DNA of 64,000 nucleotides from Streptococcus anginosus. Its GTDB lineage: Bacteria > Bacillota > Bacilli > Lactobacillales > Streptococcaceae. A program made the position numbers and the translations under genes. Below, piece by piece: positions 39,461-52,100 of the stretch. Location: NCBI RefSeq assembly GCF_900636475.1, contig NZ_LR134283.1:1240001-1304000 (forward strand), given 5' to 3'. The notes beneath the pieces were generated by a model. That model was not told where the DNA came from, made no database searches, and saw nothing but the letters and a program-made list of their open reading frames with translations. How positions within the stretch are numbered: the stretch's first letter is position 1; each line of letters opens with the position of its first letter.

Positions 39461-40333
39461 TTATATTTTTTTAAAATTATCACGAAGATACTTTTCAAGT
39501 ATTAAAGCCATTTTTTCATTACCACTGAGTTTATATAATACTTGCGAAAATGTAAAATATTGCTTTACAATACTTTGGCTAGAAAAATCCTCGCTAATAT
39601 TCGCTAATATACAGTATAAATCTGCTAATAAATAACTACAACTGTATTCATTACATTTTTCAATAACATCAAGCGTTTCTTCTATTCCCTTCTCAATCTG
39701 AAAACTTTTCCAAAGATATCGGCAAAAATTATATCTAATTTTAATATAAATTTTCAGTTCTATTGTATGAGTAAAATCAATACTTTGAAGTTTAGCTAGT
39801 ACCGCTTGATAACATTTTTCAAATTCATCATTATTTTTTTCTTCTAAAAAGAAATTAAGCAAGGTATTAGAGATACGAAGGTACATTAACTCATCTTTAC
39901 TTAATCGCACAAGCATTTGTTCTAATTTTTTAATAGCCTCTTCTCTTTTATTATCACAATGAAATGAAACAATTGCCCCTATCCATTCAAGATAATTTTG
40001 GTCTGATAGTGGCAATCTATGTTGTTTATCAATTTCTAAACTGTATAAATATTTTAATGAATCATACTCACGCTTTACTAGAAAGGATTCTACCAGCTCT
40101 TTGAATTGTACCAACTTAGATGTCTCACCAAGTACACTATCATCAAAAAAATAGTTCATTGGTACATTCATTTTTTTGGATAATGAATATAAAAGATCCG
40201 AACCAGGCATATACTTGCCTTTTTCCATTCTACTAATCTGACCTTGCTCACATACTCCTTCTGCTAATTCTTTTTGGGATACCCCTAATTCCAATCGCTT
40301 ACTTTTTAATCTTGTAGCTAATAATGTACTCAT
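39461..40333 (-). CDS. PlcR-like XRE/TPR transcriptional regulator (RNPP type)
   Basis: The 290-aa protein has an N-terminal XRE helix-turn-helix (about 8-65; LGVSQKELAEGVCEQGQISRMEKGKYMPGSDLLYSLSKKMNVPMNYFF). About 225 residues of helical tandem repeats follow, as in PlcR, TprA and related regulators that bind short imported peptides. A Rgg/MutR assignment is an alternative, but the HTH and early TPR spacing look closer to PlcR. It lies upstream of, and on the same strand as, the two lipoprotein promoters with duplicated operator-like repeats, which are its most likely targets. No cognate peptide gene of normal form was found. Confidence 0.8.
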   Translation of the reverse strand: MSTLLATRLKSKRLELGVSQKELAEGVCEQGQISRMEKGKYMPGSDLLYSLSKKMNVPMNYFFDDSVLGETSKLVQFKELVESFLVKREYDSLKYLYSLEIDKQHRLPLSDQNYLEWIGAIVSFHCDNKREEAIKKLEQMLVRLSKDELMYLRISNTLLNFFLEEKNNDEFEKCYQAVLAKLQSIDFTHTIELKIYIKIRYNFCRYLWKSFQIEKGIEETLDVIEKCNEYSCSYLLADLYCILANISEDFSSQSIVKQYFTFSQVLYKLSGNEKMALILEKYLRDNFKKI

Positions 40334-40480
40334 ACTATTCCTTCAACATTTTATAATTATTTTTCATTATATCATATGAGTTAAAGTATATAAAATTAAA
40401 TTTTTATGACAATAATAATTTTTTGATATTATCCCCATTAAAACGAGTTCAAAATTGCTAATCTATAGTTGACTCAAAGA

Positions 40481-41113
40481 TTATAACTGTTCTGCTATTC
40501 GCTCTGCCAGCACTTGATAGCCTGCGACCGTCAAATGCAGCCCGTCAGTGGTAAATGCTTCTGCTAATTGTCCTGCTTCGTCTAACAGACTGTCGTAGAC
40601 ATTGACAAAAGTCACATTCATATAAGCAGAAGTCAACTCTTGATAGACATGGTTGAGACTTTGAATTTTTCGATTGCTTCTTAGATGAACGCGCTTTTTG
40701 TAAGTAGGGCTTTCATTGACTGGTAAAACAGACAGAAGGCAGATTTCTGCAAGAGGATAATTTCTAGCAATCGTTTGGATGATGCTTTCCACATTTTTTA
40801 CCGTTTCTTGCTGCGGAATTTCCTTTCCAATATCATTAGTGCCGATGAGAAGAAAAATCTTATCAACTGCCTGCCCAAATAAGAGAGAGTCTAAATGCTC
40901 TAGTAGCAAATCCGACCGATAACCTCGAATACCACGATTTATCACTGTTTTGGGCGTCTTCAACAGCTCGTACAATGGAAAATATTCAACTATAGAATCT
41001 CCCAGAAAAAGTACATCGGGGTCTTTGACGGATATACGATTCAACTCTTGGTATTTTTTTCTGATCTGCTCTTGCTCATTCAAAAGCCATTCATCTAATA
41101 ATTGGACAGCCAT
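40481..41113 (-). CDS. SGNH/GDSL hydrolase
   Basis: The 210-aa protein has block I DVLFLGDSIVEYFP (catalytic Ser near residue 39), block II with NRGIRGYRS, block III LLIGTNDIGKE, and block V TTDGLHLTVAGY with the Asp-x-x-His pair. There is no signal peptide, so it is probably a cytoplasmic esterase or lysophospholipase/acetylesterase-like enzyme of unknown substrate. It overlaps the upstream HAD gene by 19 bp, so the two are translationally coupled. Confidence 0.88.
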   Translation of the reverse strand: MAVQLLDEWLLNEQEQIRKKYQELNRISVKDPDVLFLGDSIVEYFPLYELLKTPKTVINRGIRGYRSDLLLEHLDSLLFGQAVDKIFLLIGTNDIGKEIPQQETVKNVESIIQTIARNYPLAEICLLSVLPVNESPTYKKRVHLRSNRKIQSLNHVYQELTSAYMNVTFVNVYDSLLDEAGQLAEAFTTDGLHLTVAGYQVLAERIAEQL

Positions 41114-41943
41114 TGACTCTCTCCTTTCCTCAAATAGTTCTCTAATACTGTCAGGACGCCCGCCTCTGTATTGGCTGGTGCAAGGTAATTGGCAACTGTT
41201 TTTACTCTCGGATCAGCATTCTCCATAGCATAGGAAATCCCTGCTAATTGCAGCATTTCAATGTCATTTTCACTATCTCCAAAGGCCATGATGTCCTGCT
41301 CTTGAATTTTCCATTTTTGCATCAGTTGTTTCAATCCCCAAGCTTTATGGATCCCTTTTTGTAAAATATCAATCGCTCCATAACCGCTTGTGACCGCATT
41401 TAAGGTACCTTCAAAATCCTGATTGAGCTGTCGAGTAGCTTGAACTGCTACTTGCTCGTTTACCATCATACTCATTTTCAAGACTTGTGGAAAATCGTCC
41501 GGACGCAATGCTTCGACAAAGTTTATCTTTCGATAAAATTCTTGTGCCATTTCTGCTGTCATAACTTTTTCAATCATTGGAAAAGTTGTCCCCGTTTTGA
41601 CAAAGGCACCATTTTCAGCTGTAACAACTAAGTGTACATCGCGTTCTCTCCCTTCAAAATAAGACAAAACCTGTGCCACCAAGTCCGGAGACCAACATGT
41701 GCCCAGCAGTATCTCGTTTTTATCAAAAATTCGCGCACCGTTTGCGGCAATCAAGGTCACGCGCTCCAGCAAATCACCAAACAGCAGGCGCATTCGATGA
41801 ATTTCATTACCAGTTACCACCACAAACCGCATCTCCCGCTTGTCCAGCTCATCCAATATATTTTTCAACCGGTCGCGATCGAATTCTCCTTTTTCATCTA
41901 AGAGCGTGCCATCCATATCAGTCACAATCATCTTAATTGGCAT
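41095..41943 (-). CDS. HAD superfamily Cof-type phosphatase
   Basis: The 282-aa protein has DMDGTLLDEKG near residues 9-19 (nucleophile Asp), VVTGNE, a conserved Lys near IHKAW, and MAFGDSENDIEML (motif IV), ending with the Cof cap. It dephosphorylates small metabolites such as sugar phosphates or flavin/pyridoxal phosphates. It overlaps the SGNH hydrolase gene, suggesting sequential action on one metabolite. It is distinct from the Cof-type gene at 15380. Confidence 0.9.
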   Translation of the reverse strand: MPIKMIVTDMDGTLLDEKGEFDRDRLKNILDELDKREMRFVVVTGNEIHRMRLLFGDLLERVTLIAANGARIFDKNEILLGTCWSPDLVAQVLSYFEGRERDVHLVVTAENGAFVKTGTTFPMIEKVMTAEMAQEFYRKINFVEALRPDDFPQVLKMSMMVNEQVAVQATRQLNQDFEGTLNAVTSGYGAIDILQKGIHKAWGLKQLMQKWKIQEQDIMAFGDSENDIEMLQLAGISYAMENADPRVKTVANYLAPANTEAGVLTVLENYLRKGESQWLSNY

Positions 41944-42200
41944 GTTATCACCTCTAACAATTATTCATTTCAAATTTAAATCTCATCGTTCATTTATTTC
42001 ATAATGTATGACTATCCTTTTGCCATTTCTGTAATTCCGCTTGGATAATGCAAAACATTATTGGCTACATTTACATCTTATTTCAAAAGGATTATATTAC
42101 GTCTAAACATATCCTAGTAAACAAAGTTTTTCTTTTATTTTACCAAAAAGAGAGTTGAAGAGGAAACAATTGTATTCAAGCAAGGATTGGTCTTTTTAGT

Positions 42201-42217
42201 TATAGTTTAAAACTATA
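42201..42217 (+). promoter_or_regulatory. MET-box upstream of the MetE-like gene
   Basis: TATAGTTTAAAACTATA is a perfect 17-bp inverted repeat matching the streptococcal MET-box (TATAGTTTSAAACTATA) at all but the degenerate central position. It lies about 50 bp upstream of a weak promoter (TACAAT near 42265), the geometry expected for activation by an MtaR/MetR-type LysR regulator under methionine limitation. The rest of the 41944-42300 gap shows nothing else clear. Confidence 0.85.
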
Positions 42218-42300
42218 TTCTTTTCTCTAAATTAACTATTTTTCAAAAGTGCTCAGCTTTTGTACAATAAAAAGCAAGAAATCTAGAAAGAGGCATGTAT

Positions 42301-43446
42301 ATGACACAATCAAAATTCCAACTAGTTGGATCTCTTCTTCGTCCAGCTGATCTGCTTAACTATAAAAATAAAATTGAACATCGTGATGACATTCAGTATC
42401 CTTTTTATGATAGTTTTCCGGGTTATCGTGAAACAGAAACAGCAGAGATTAAAAAGGTCATTGCTGATGAAAAGGCAAATGGTATTGATATTTTGACAGA
42501 TGGTGAATATTCTAAGTCCATGTGGCATTTAGATTTTATTTGGGGACTTAAAGGTATTGAACGTTACATTGCAGACCACGGCTACACTTTTAAAGACCAT
42601 GATGGCGGACAGTACGAAACACGTAAAGACATCGGTATTCGCATTACTCAGCCACTTTCAGGTAAAAATCATCATTTCTTAGATAGTTACAAACTGCTCA
42701 AGGAAGAAGCTGGTGATACGCAAACAAAATTAACGATTTGGGGACCTGCGCATGCTTATACTGAACTGGCTATCTTTGATAAACTTGCTGGTGAAGGGCA
42801 AGTTTACAAAACCAATGACGAATTAAAAGCTGGTCTTATCAAGGCCTACAAGGAATTCTTGACAGAATACAAGGAAGTTGGCGGGGCAATCATCCAGTTT
42901 GATGATTGCCTTTGGGAACTTTTTGATGAATCAAATCCTGCTTCGTTTTTTGCTGATGGCAATGCTGCGCTAGCTGACTTAGCGGATGAATTTATTGCGA
43001 TCAATAACGAAGTAGCTGATTACGGTCATCAATTAGGACTCAAAGTTTGGACACATAACTGTCGCGGAAATTATGAAAGCCGTTCTGCCTCAGGCGGAAC
43101 TTATGAAGCGATTGCAGAAAAATTCTTGCGTGAGCAACATTATGACCGCTTCTTCTTAGAATGGGACAGTGACGTCTCAGGTGATTTGAAAGCCCTTGCT
43201 TCTCTTAAAGATAAAGATGCTGAAGTTGTTCTTGGACTCCTTTCCAGTAAGACAACTGATCTTGATGATGAAGAACGTGTTCTCAAGTTATTAGAACAAG
43301 CCAGCACCATTTTGCCTAAGGAACGTTTGCTGCTGTCCCATCAATGCGGTTTTGCTTCTTGTGATTCTGGCAATGAGTTGGCTATCCCACAGCAATGGGC
43401 CAAAATCAAACAAGGCCAAGAAATTGCTAAGAAATTTTGGGGTTAA
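42301..43446 (+). CDS. Short MetE-like methyltransferase (YxjG/YxjH family)
   Basis: The 381-aa protein corresponds to the catalytic C-terminal barrel of MetE, without the N-terminal barrel. The zinc-site residues are present: the His and Cys of HNCRGN, the Glu of FLEWDSD and the Cys of SHQCGFASC. Bacillus homologues YxjG/YxjH are methionine-starvation genes, and related core-MetE proteins methylate homocysteine from donors other than polyglutamyl methyl-THF. The donor here is unknown. The ATG at 42301 sits seven bases from AGAAAGAGG; the ATG at 42295 is too close. Control by a MET-box supports a methionine role, notable because the full-length metE of this genome region is dead. Confidence 0.88.
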   Translation: MTQSKFQLVGSLLRPADLLNYKNKIEHRDDIQYPFYDSFPGYRETETAEIKKVIADEKANGIDILTDGEYSKSMWHLDFIWGLKGIERYIADHGYTFKDHDGGQYETRKDIGIRITQPLSGKNHHFLDSYKLLKEEAGDTQTKLTIWGPAHAYTELAIFDKLAGEGQVYKTNDELKAGLIKAYKEFLTEYKEVGGAIIQFDDCLWELFDESNPASFFADGNAALADLADEFIAINNEVADYGHQLGLKVWTHNCRGNYESRSASGGTYEAIAEKFLREQHYDRFFLEWDSDVSGDLKALASLKDKDAEVVLGLLSSKTTDLDDEERVLKLLEQASTILPKERLLLSHQCGFASCDSGNELAIPQQWAKIKQGQEIAKKFWG

Positions 43447-43671
43447 ACTGCAAGCACATGACTATTTAGCGAACACTGACAAAAACGCGAAAACAAACTT
43501 CTTTTTGAGGTTTGTCTTTTTGATTTCCAGCAATAAATACCACTGAAAAAGAATACTATTAAAATGATTTCTCTATTGAGAAATTTTTGAAGACAAAACT
43601 ACAATAATCTACACTTCAACCATTTTCCCTTGCCCCTCTGTTACAATTCTTCAATTCATTTGTGTAATCTG

Positions 43672-43704
43672 AAAAAGACTGAATCGAAAGATTCGGCCTT
43701 TTTT
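43672..43704 (+). terminator. Rho-independent terminator between convergent genes
   Basis: AAAAAGACTGAATC, a GAAA tetraloop and GATTCGGCCTTTTTT form a strong hairpin with U run for + transcription. It lies 225 bp after the MetE-like gene and 22 bp before the convergent VOC gene end, and also works in reverse. Confidence 0.85.
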
Positions 43705-43725
43705 ATAAGGAGCAAATTTATCAAA

Positions 43726-45562
<1,837 letters not shown>

Positions 45563-45652
45563 TCACTTAATTATATTATAATCTTAGGCAAGAGTATTTT
45601 CTAGCACAATTCTCTTATAAATTGGTATTATTCTACGAAAGAGGCTACACTT

Positions 45653-46522
45653 ATGGATCTAGGAACATTACACAAAAATATCGTTTACAAAAATCAAGGC
45701 ACACCTTACTCTCTCACACGAACCATTACAAAAAACGGTCAGCCGGACATTCTCTTTCATTGGCATACGGATGTTGAACTGGTTTATGTTCATGAGGGAA
45801 CTGCGCAGTTTCACATTGATTATGATTACTTTAATAGTGAAGCAGGTGATATTATCCTGATTCGTCCCAACGCTCTTCACTCCATTCACCCGATTGAAAA
45901 TCGCCGCCACTATATGGATGCGATTAACTTTCATTTGGACTTAATGGGCTATTCTGCGATGGATCAAGCTAGTATTGAATATTTGCAGCCACTTTATAAT
46001 GGTCAGCTGGATTTTGTTCGTGTCATCAAGCCCAATCAGCCAGCCTATGCAGACATTCGGCAGTGTTTACTTGATGCCATGAAAACAGGCTATTACCGTA
46101 CAGAGTATTTTGAATTTCAGCTCAAATCCCAGCTCAACCAACTCTTTTTTCTCTTATTTGAAAATGGCTATGTGATTTCAAAAGAGCAATCCTTAGAAGG
46201 CTATCGCAAGGAAGAAAAAATCCGTACCATCATTGACTATATCGGTAGTCATTATCAAGAGGAACTCACGATTGATCAGCTTGCTCAAATTTGTAGTTAC
46301 AGCGATACCCATTTCATGAATTTCTTTAAGAAACATCTTGGGGTATCTTGCATGGAATACGTGATTCAATTTCGCTTGCGAAAAGCGGCTGAACTCTTGC
46401 AACACTCTACCTTGCCCGTCCTAGAGATTGCTACACAATCTGGCTTTAACAATCTCTCTAACTTCAATCGTCAATTTAAAAAGTATTACCAAATAACTCC
46501 TAGTCAATATCGGAAAAAATAA
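45653..46522 (+). CDS. AraC-family transcriptional regulator
   Basis: The 289-aa protein has an N-terminal cupin sensing domain (HWHTDVELVYVHEGTAQFHIDYDYF near 38-62, IRPNALHSIHP) and a C-terminal double helix-turn-helix (about 190-289; LTIDQLAQICSYSDTHFMNFFKKHLG, then VLEIATQSGFNNLSNFNRQFKKYYQITPSQYRK). It is divergent from the GH1 gene and likely activates it in response to a beta-glucoside or its phosphate. The HXXEE membrane gene follows 14 bp later. Confidence 0.92.
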   Translation: MDLGTLHKNIVYKNQGTPYSLTRTITKNGQPDILFHWHTDVELVYVHEGTAQFHIDYDYFNSEAGDIILIRPNALHSIHPIENRRHYMDAINFHLDLMGYSAMDQASIEYLQPLYNGQLDFVRVIKPNQPAYADIRQCLLDAMKTGYYRTEYFEFQLKSQLNQLFFLLFENGYVISKEQSLEGYRKEEKIRTIIDYIGSHYQEELTIDQLAQICSYSDTHFMNFFKKHLGVSCMEYVIQFRLRKAAELLQHSTLPVLEIATQSGFNNLSNFNRQFKKYYQITPSQYRKK

Positions 46523-46536
46523 CAAGGAGGCATTCA

Positions 46537-47082
46537 ATGAAAGATACTATCTGGTTGTTTCCGCTGCTATTCATTTTTCATGATTTAGAAGAAATCATCG
46601 GCTTCATGCCATGGATAGAGCGGAATGAAAAACTACTGGAGAAAAAAGCTGTCTTCATTTTAAATACCCACAAAAGCTTATCCACAGAAGGTTTCGCACT
46701 AGCCGTGGCAGAGGAATTTGTCGTGGTATCCCTCATTTCTTTCTTTGCTCTTTTTTACCACACCCGCCTACTTTATCTCATCTGGCTGGGAGGATTTGTG
46801 GCTTTTGCTCTTCATTTGGTGACTCATATCCTGCAAGCTATCTGGCTTAGGCGCTATATCCCAGCTCTTGCGACCTCTATCCTATGCTTACCAGTTAGCA
46901 GTATTATCATTTGGAAAACCACCACTTTACTTCATATCAACACAATTGAACTTCTTGTTTTCAGTCTCATTGGCGTTCTCATCATTATCAGCAATCTCTT
47001 TTTTGCACTCTGGTTAGGGAAACTATTTTCCAAGTGGGTAAATAAGATTTTTTACAACCCAGAAAAGATTGAAAAACTGTAA
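46537..47082 (+). CDS. HXXEE-domain membrane protein
   Basis: The 181-aa polytopic membrane protein has the diagnostic HDLEE near residues 15-19, a second conserved AVAEEF motif and His-rich helix FALHLVTHILQAI. Five to six hydrophobic segments are predicted. HXXEE proteins are uncharacterised, with a probable metal site in the membrane. It lies 14 bp after the AraC gene with an AAGGAGG site, so it is cotranscribed with the regulator. Confidence 0.82.
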   Translation: MKDTIWLFPLLFIFHDLEEIIGFMPWIERNEKLLEKKAVFILNTHKSLSTEGFALAVAEEFVVVSLISFFALFYHTRLLYLIWLGGFVAFALHLVTHILQAIWLRRYIPALATSILCLPVSSIIIWKTTTLLHINTIELLVFSLIGVLIIISNLFFALWLGKLFSKWVNKIFYNPEKIEKL

Positions 47083-47174
47083 CATAAATGGTACACTAAA
47101 AATGTAAACGGATTCATGGGATTAAAGTTAAAAATGCAGCATGATGATTTTGAGGAATAAGAGGAGATAGAATT

Positions 47175-48011
47175 ATGAAAAAAGACATACATTCGTCAAT
47201 CGTTTTCTTATTAGTTTTCATTCTTATCACTGCATGTACTCACGGAAAAACAGCACCAGCGAAGTCATTAGATACTGTTAAAATCAAGCAAACGCAAAGC
47301 TCTCATTTTTCTACTTCTCAACAAAGTGCTTCTAGTTCAAGTCAGACAAGTTCTTCTCAAACCGCAACTCCTGAAGAAAGCAATGCTTCAACTGCAAATG
47401 AAAAGGTCCCCTCTGAATCTATAGATAACACAGACAAAGACAGTCATGCAGGAGGAAAAAAAGTTCAACTAAACATCTCTACAATTGTCCAACGACGGTG
47501 GAATTACTGTGCTCCAGCCACAGTATCCATGATACTTGCAAGTAGAGGTCTTCAGGTTGACCAAGCCCAGTTAGCCAACGAAATGGGAACAGATGAAACT
47601 TTTGGAACTCATAATAGCAATGCCATAAAAGTTTTAAATCGCCATTTGTTTGGCTACGATGTACCGTCAGGAAATCAAGCAGGTTATCGTTTAGCAACTG
47701 TAGCGAATCCTAATTCTGATTCAGAAGATATGAAACGATTCAAAAAACGTCTGATTCAAAATATCAATGACGGCTATCCAATGTATTATACTATTGATAA
47801 TTCAAAAATGTATCCAGATAGAAGTGGAGAGCATAATGTTATTGGTGTAGGATATGTCTTAACAGCAGATGGTTCAGATGTTGCCTATATATATTACCTA
47901 GATCCTTCTTATATGGTTCAAGATCCTGTTTATGCTGGGCTGAAAATTGTTAGTCCAGAAGAATTGCTACATACAATGGTAAGTTGTACTGAGCCAAACT
48001 ATGCATGGTAA
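47175..48011 (+). CDS. Lipoprotein with C39-family peptidase-like domain
   Basis: The 278-aa protein has a lipoprotein signal (lipobox ITAC, Cys near residue 21), a long Ser/Gln/Thr linker to about 95, and a C39-like papain-fold domain. The catalytic Cys is in RRWNYCAPATVSMILAS, the His in GEHNVIGVGYV and the Asp in YYLDPSY. Surface-anchored C39_2 proteins are poorly characterised thiol proteases. A GAGGAGAT site precedes the ATG. It appears monocistronic, with a terminator at 48048-48090. Confidence 0.85.
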   Translation: MKKDIHSSIVFLLVFILITACTHGKTAPAKSLDTVKIKQTQSSHFSTSQQSASSSSQTSSSQTATPEESNASTANEKVPSESIDNTDKDSHAGGKKVQLNISTIVQRRWNYCAPATVSMILASRGLQVDQAQLANEMGTDETFGTHNSNAIKVLNRHLFGYDVPSGNQAGYRLATVANPNSDSEDMKRFKKRLIQNINDGYPMYYTIDNSKMYPDRSGEHNVIGVGYVLTADGSDVAYIYYLDPSYMVQDPVYAGLKIVSPEELLHTMVSCTEPNYAW

Positions 48012-48047
48012 AACTCTTCTATTCTATTACTGAATTGTATCGAAAGC

Positions 48048-48090
48048 AAAAAGCCAGAAATTCTCAATGCACGAATCTCTGGTCTTTTTT
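48048..48090 (+). terminator. Terminator after the C39 lipoprotein
   Basis: AAAAAGCCAGA and TCTGGTCTTTTTT form a stem with one bulge and a long loop, followed by a T run. It lies between convergent genes and may serve both. Confidence 0.75.
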
Positions 48091-48106
48091 CTTTAAAGGA
48101 ATAAAC

Positions 48107-49366
48107 TCATTCGTCCCATTTCAAATTTACATGCTCATTCATTTCCTGATAAGCTGTGTCAATTCGTTCTTTGGTAGCTTGGTCTAATTTATCACGGTAT
48201 TTTCCACCTTCAATGAAATCTTCCAAAATATAGGTCTGGTAGGTGTAGAGAGGATAGCCTTCCGGTGAATACGTCCCTTTTGCCACACGACTCACCCAAC
48301 TCGGATGTGCCTGTACATCCTTGATAATTGTCCCTTTCTTTGATTTTTCAACCGTCACGTCCATGAGCACGCCGCGTTCTGTCCATTTCTTATTTTCCAC
48401 ACCGTCCATTGTCTCGATTCGCTGATTGGAGATGAAATTACCCATAGAATAGATAATGAATTTCTTTTGTCCATTTTGTTTGACGACTTCTGACGGCTCA
48501 ACGACATGCGGATGCCCGCCAAAAATAATGTCCGCTCCCCACTCAATCATCTTATGATAAAGAGTTTTTTGCTCCTGTGTCGGTTCCAATTGATATTCAA
48601 CCCCCATCTGAGGCATGACAATGGTAATGTCTGCCTCTTTTTTGGCTCGCTCAATTTCTTTTTTCATCTTTTCTTCATTTAAATCTGACAAATGATGATT
48701 GTAGTCTGCCTGAGAGAGGTTTTCTTCCAAGCCATTAAATCCATAAGAATAAGCTAGAAGTGCAATTTTAATTCCATTTACTTTTTTAATGACAAGTGAG
48801 GTTTTGTCCCTGTTTTTATGTGTATAAACCCCAATCGGTGTAATTCCGTGCTGCTCAAATGCTTTTGCCGTTGAAAAAACACCTTCCAATTGAGAATCCA
48901 AAATGTGGTTGTGTGCCAAATCCACAACTTGATAACCAGCATCTTTGATAGCTGACACCACCGACTCTGGCGCATTGAACAGTGGGTAACCCGCCAAAGG
49001 ATAATTTGGTCGGATAGTCCCTTCGAAGTCTCCTAATACCAAGTCCGCCTTTTTCAACCAAGGCTTGACATATTGATAATTCTCTGTGAAATCATACGTC
49101 CCGTCTGACTGTAAAACACTCATATATAGAAGGTCATGATACAGCAAATCCCCATTTGCCATGATACGAGCCGTCTGTACACCGTTTAGGGAAGAGGACG
49201 TTTTTTTCTTTTGTACAATACTTGTTTTTGTCGACTTTGTCTTAACGCTATCGTTTATTTTCTCAGCTAATAAAATCCCACTTGCTACTAAAAACACTAC
49301 GCAAAGCAAGCCTAAAATAAACTGCCAATTAGTTGCTGACTGTATTTTCCGTTCTGATCTTTTCAT
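48107..49366 (-). CDS. CapA-family (metallophosphatase-like) surface protein
   Basis: The 419-aa protein has an N-terminal membrane anchor (FILGLLCVVFLVASGILLAE, about residues 15-34). Its CapA/PgsA-type calcineurin-like domain shows ANGDLLYHD, NFEG-like LGDFEGTIRP, DLAHNHILD, MPQMGVEY and FGGHPHVVEP. CapA family members support poly-gamma-glutamate or capsule synthesis in Bacillus, but most streptococcal homologues have unknown roles and no capBC is present here. The ATG at 49366 has GAGGAGA upstream; the open frame to 49411 is rejected. Confidence 0.87.
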   Translation of the reverse strand: MKRSERKIQSATNWQFILGLLCVVFLVASGILLAEKINDSVKTKSTKTSIVQKKKTSSSLNGVQTARIMANGDLLYHDLLYMSVLQSDGTYDFTENYQYVKPWLKKADLVLGDFEGTIRPNYPLAGYPLFNAPESVVSAIKDAGYQVVDLAHNHILDSQLEGVFSTAKAFEQHGITPIGVYTHKNRDKTSLVIKKVNGIKIALLAYSYGFNGLEENLSQADYNHHLSDLNEEKMKKEIERAKKEADITIVMPQMGVEYQLEPTQEQKTLYHKMIEWGADIIFGGHPHVVEPSEVVKQNGQKKFIIYSMGNFISNQRIETMDGVENKKWTERGVLMDVTVEKSKKGTIIKDVQAHPSWVSRVAKGTYSPEGYPLYTYQTYILEDFIEGGKYRDKLDQATKERIDTAYQEMNEHVNLKWDE

Positions 49367-49525
49367 GTTCCATTCTCCTCTATCTACATTGTAGCACAAA
49401 GAAGCAAACATGACGCAGGAAATGATAAATAATAAAAAGGACGAAGCATGCTTGTAGTAGCTCTAGTTGATTTTTTCGACCAACTGTTTTGGAACTCTAC
49501 AAATTTTGCTTGTCCTTTTCTTAGA

Positions 49526-51460
<1,935 letters not shown>

Positions 51461-51513
51461 TTATTTTTTAGGTCAGCTGTGTTGTTGCACATATAAATAT
51501 AGAACAACGGTAA

Positions 51514-51607
51514 CAAAAAAACCTAAACACATACCAAATAGAAAGTAGCTTTCCTACCTTATATCTCGTATTTGTCTAGGTTTTGCCTGCATGACCAGTA
51601 ACAATCC
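51514..51607 (-). promoter_or_regulatory. Ribonucleic antiterminator (RAT) and overlapping terminator of bglP
   Basis: The minus strand at 51579-51607 starts GGATTGTTACTG and ends GCAGGCAAAACC, matching the 29-nt RAT consensus of LicT/BglG targets. Its 3' end AAAACCTAGACA also pairs with TGTGTTTAGGTTTTTTT (51514-51530), a terminator. LicT-type protein bound to the RAT would prevent that terminator forming. Confidence 0.93.
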
Positions 51608-51615
51608 GTAAATTA

Positions 51616-51652
51616 AGTATAGCACAAATTTATTTTATTGCAAGCGGTTTCT
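51616..51652 (-). promoter_or_regulatory. bglP promoter with cre site
   Basis: -35 TTGCAA (51638-51643), 16-bp spacer, -10 TATACT (51616-51621). AGAAACCGCTTGCA (51639-51652) matches 13 of 14 cre positions and overlaps the -35, predicting CcpA repression by preferred sugars on top of RAT-based induction. Confidence 0.8.
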
Positions 51653-51767
51653 AAAACTATTTTAAATAATTATCAGGGGATAAATAAAATAATCGTCTGT
51701 TAATTATTTAAAAAAACTTTGACAAGTCGTTCAACCTATCAAAGTTCTTAAAGAGAATGTTATTAGA

Positions 51768-52091
51768 TTATTTAACCATTTGATTTAGTCGTTCATATAC
51801 TGCAACAACTTCTTTTGCTAAATCAATAAACGTTAAGCTCGTCATCAAGTGATCTTGAGCATGCACCATCAAAAGACTGAGCTCAATTTTTTCACCTTGA
51901 GCTTCCTGTGTCAGCATCACTGTCTGTGACTTGTGTGCTAAAACTAATGCCTCATCTGCTGCTTTTAACTTTTCACGCGCTTCTTCAAAACAGCCTTTTT
52001 TAGCTTTTTGAATCGCTTCAAAAGCATTGCTCTTCGCCTCGCCACCATACATAATGAGGAACATGATACTTTCTAAATTTGAATTTTCCAT
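51768..52091 (-). CDS. celC: PTS lactose/cellobiose-family IIA component
   Basis: The 107-aa helical IIA protein has the active-site His within SLLMVHAQDHLMTS (near residues 73-82) and the conserved GEAKSNAFEAIQKAKKG region. It transfers phosphate from HPr to the IIB partner. It is the last gene of the 54630-51768 operon, 9 bp after IIB. Confidence 0.93.
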   Translation of the reverse strand: MENSNLESIMFLIMYGGEAKSNAFEAIQKAKKGCFEEAREKLKAADEALVLAHKSQTVMLTQEAQGEKIELSLLMVHAQDHLMTSLTFIDLAKEVVAVYERLNQMVK

Positions 52092-52100
52092 ATCAATCTT

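Noticed and set aside
43447..43671. Possible short gene after the MetE-like gene
   Set aside because: The open frame overlaps the MetE-like 3' end out of frame and has no ribosome site; the gap holds only the terminator at its end.
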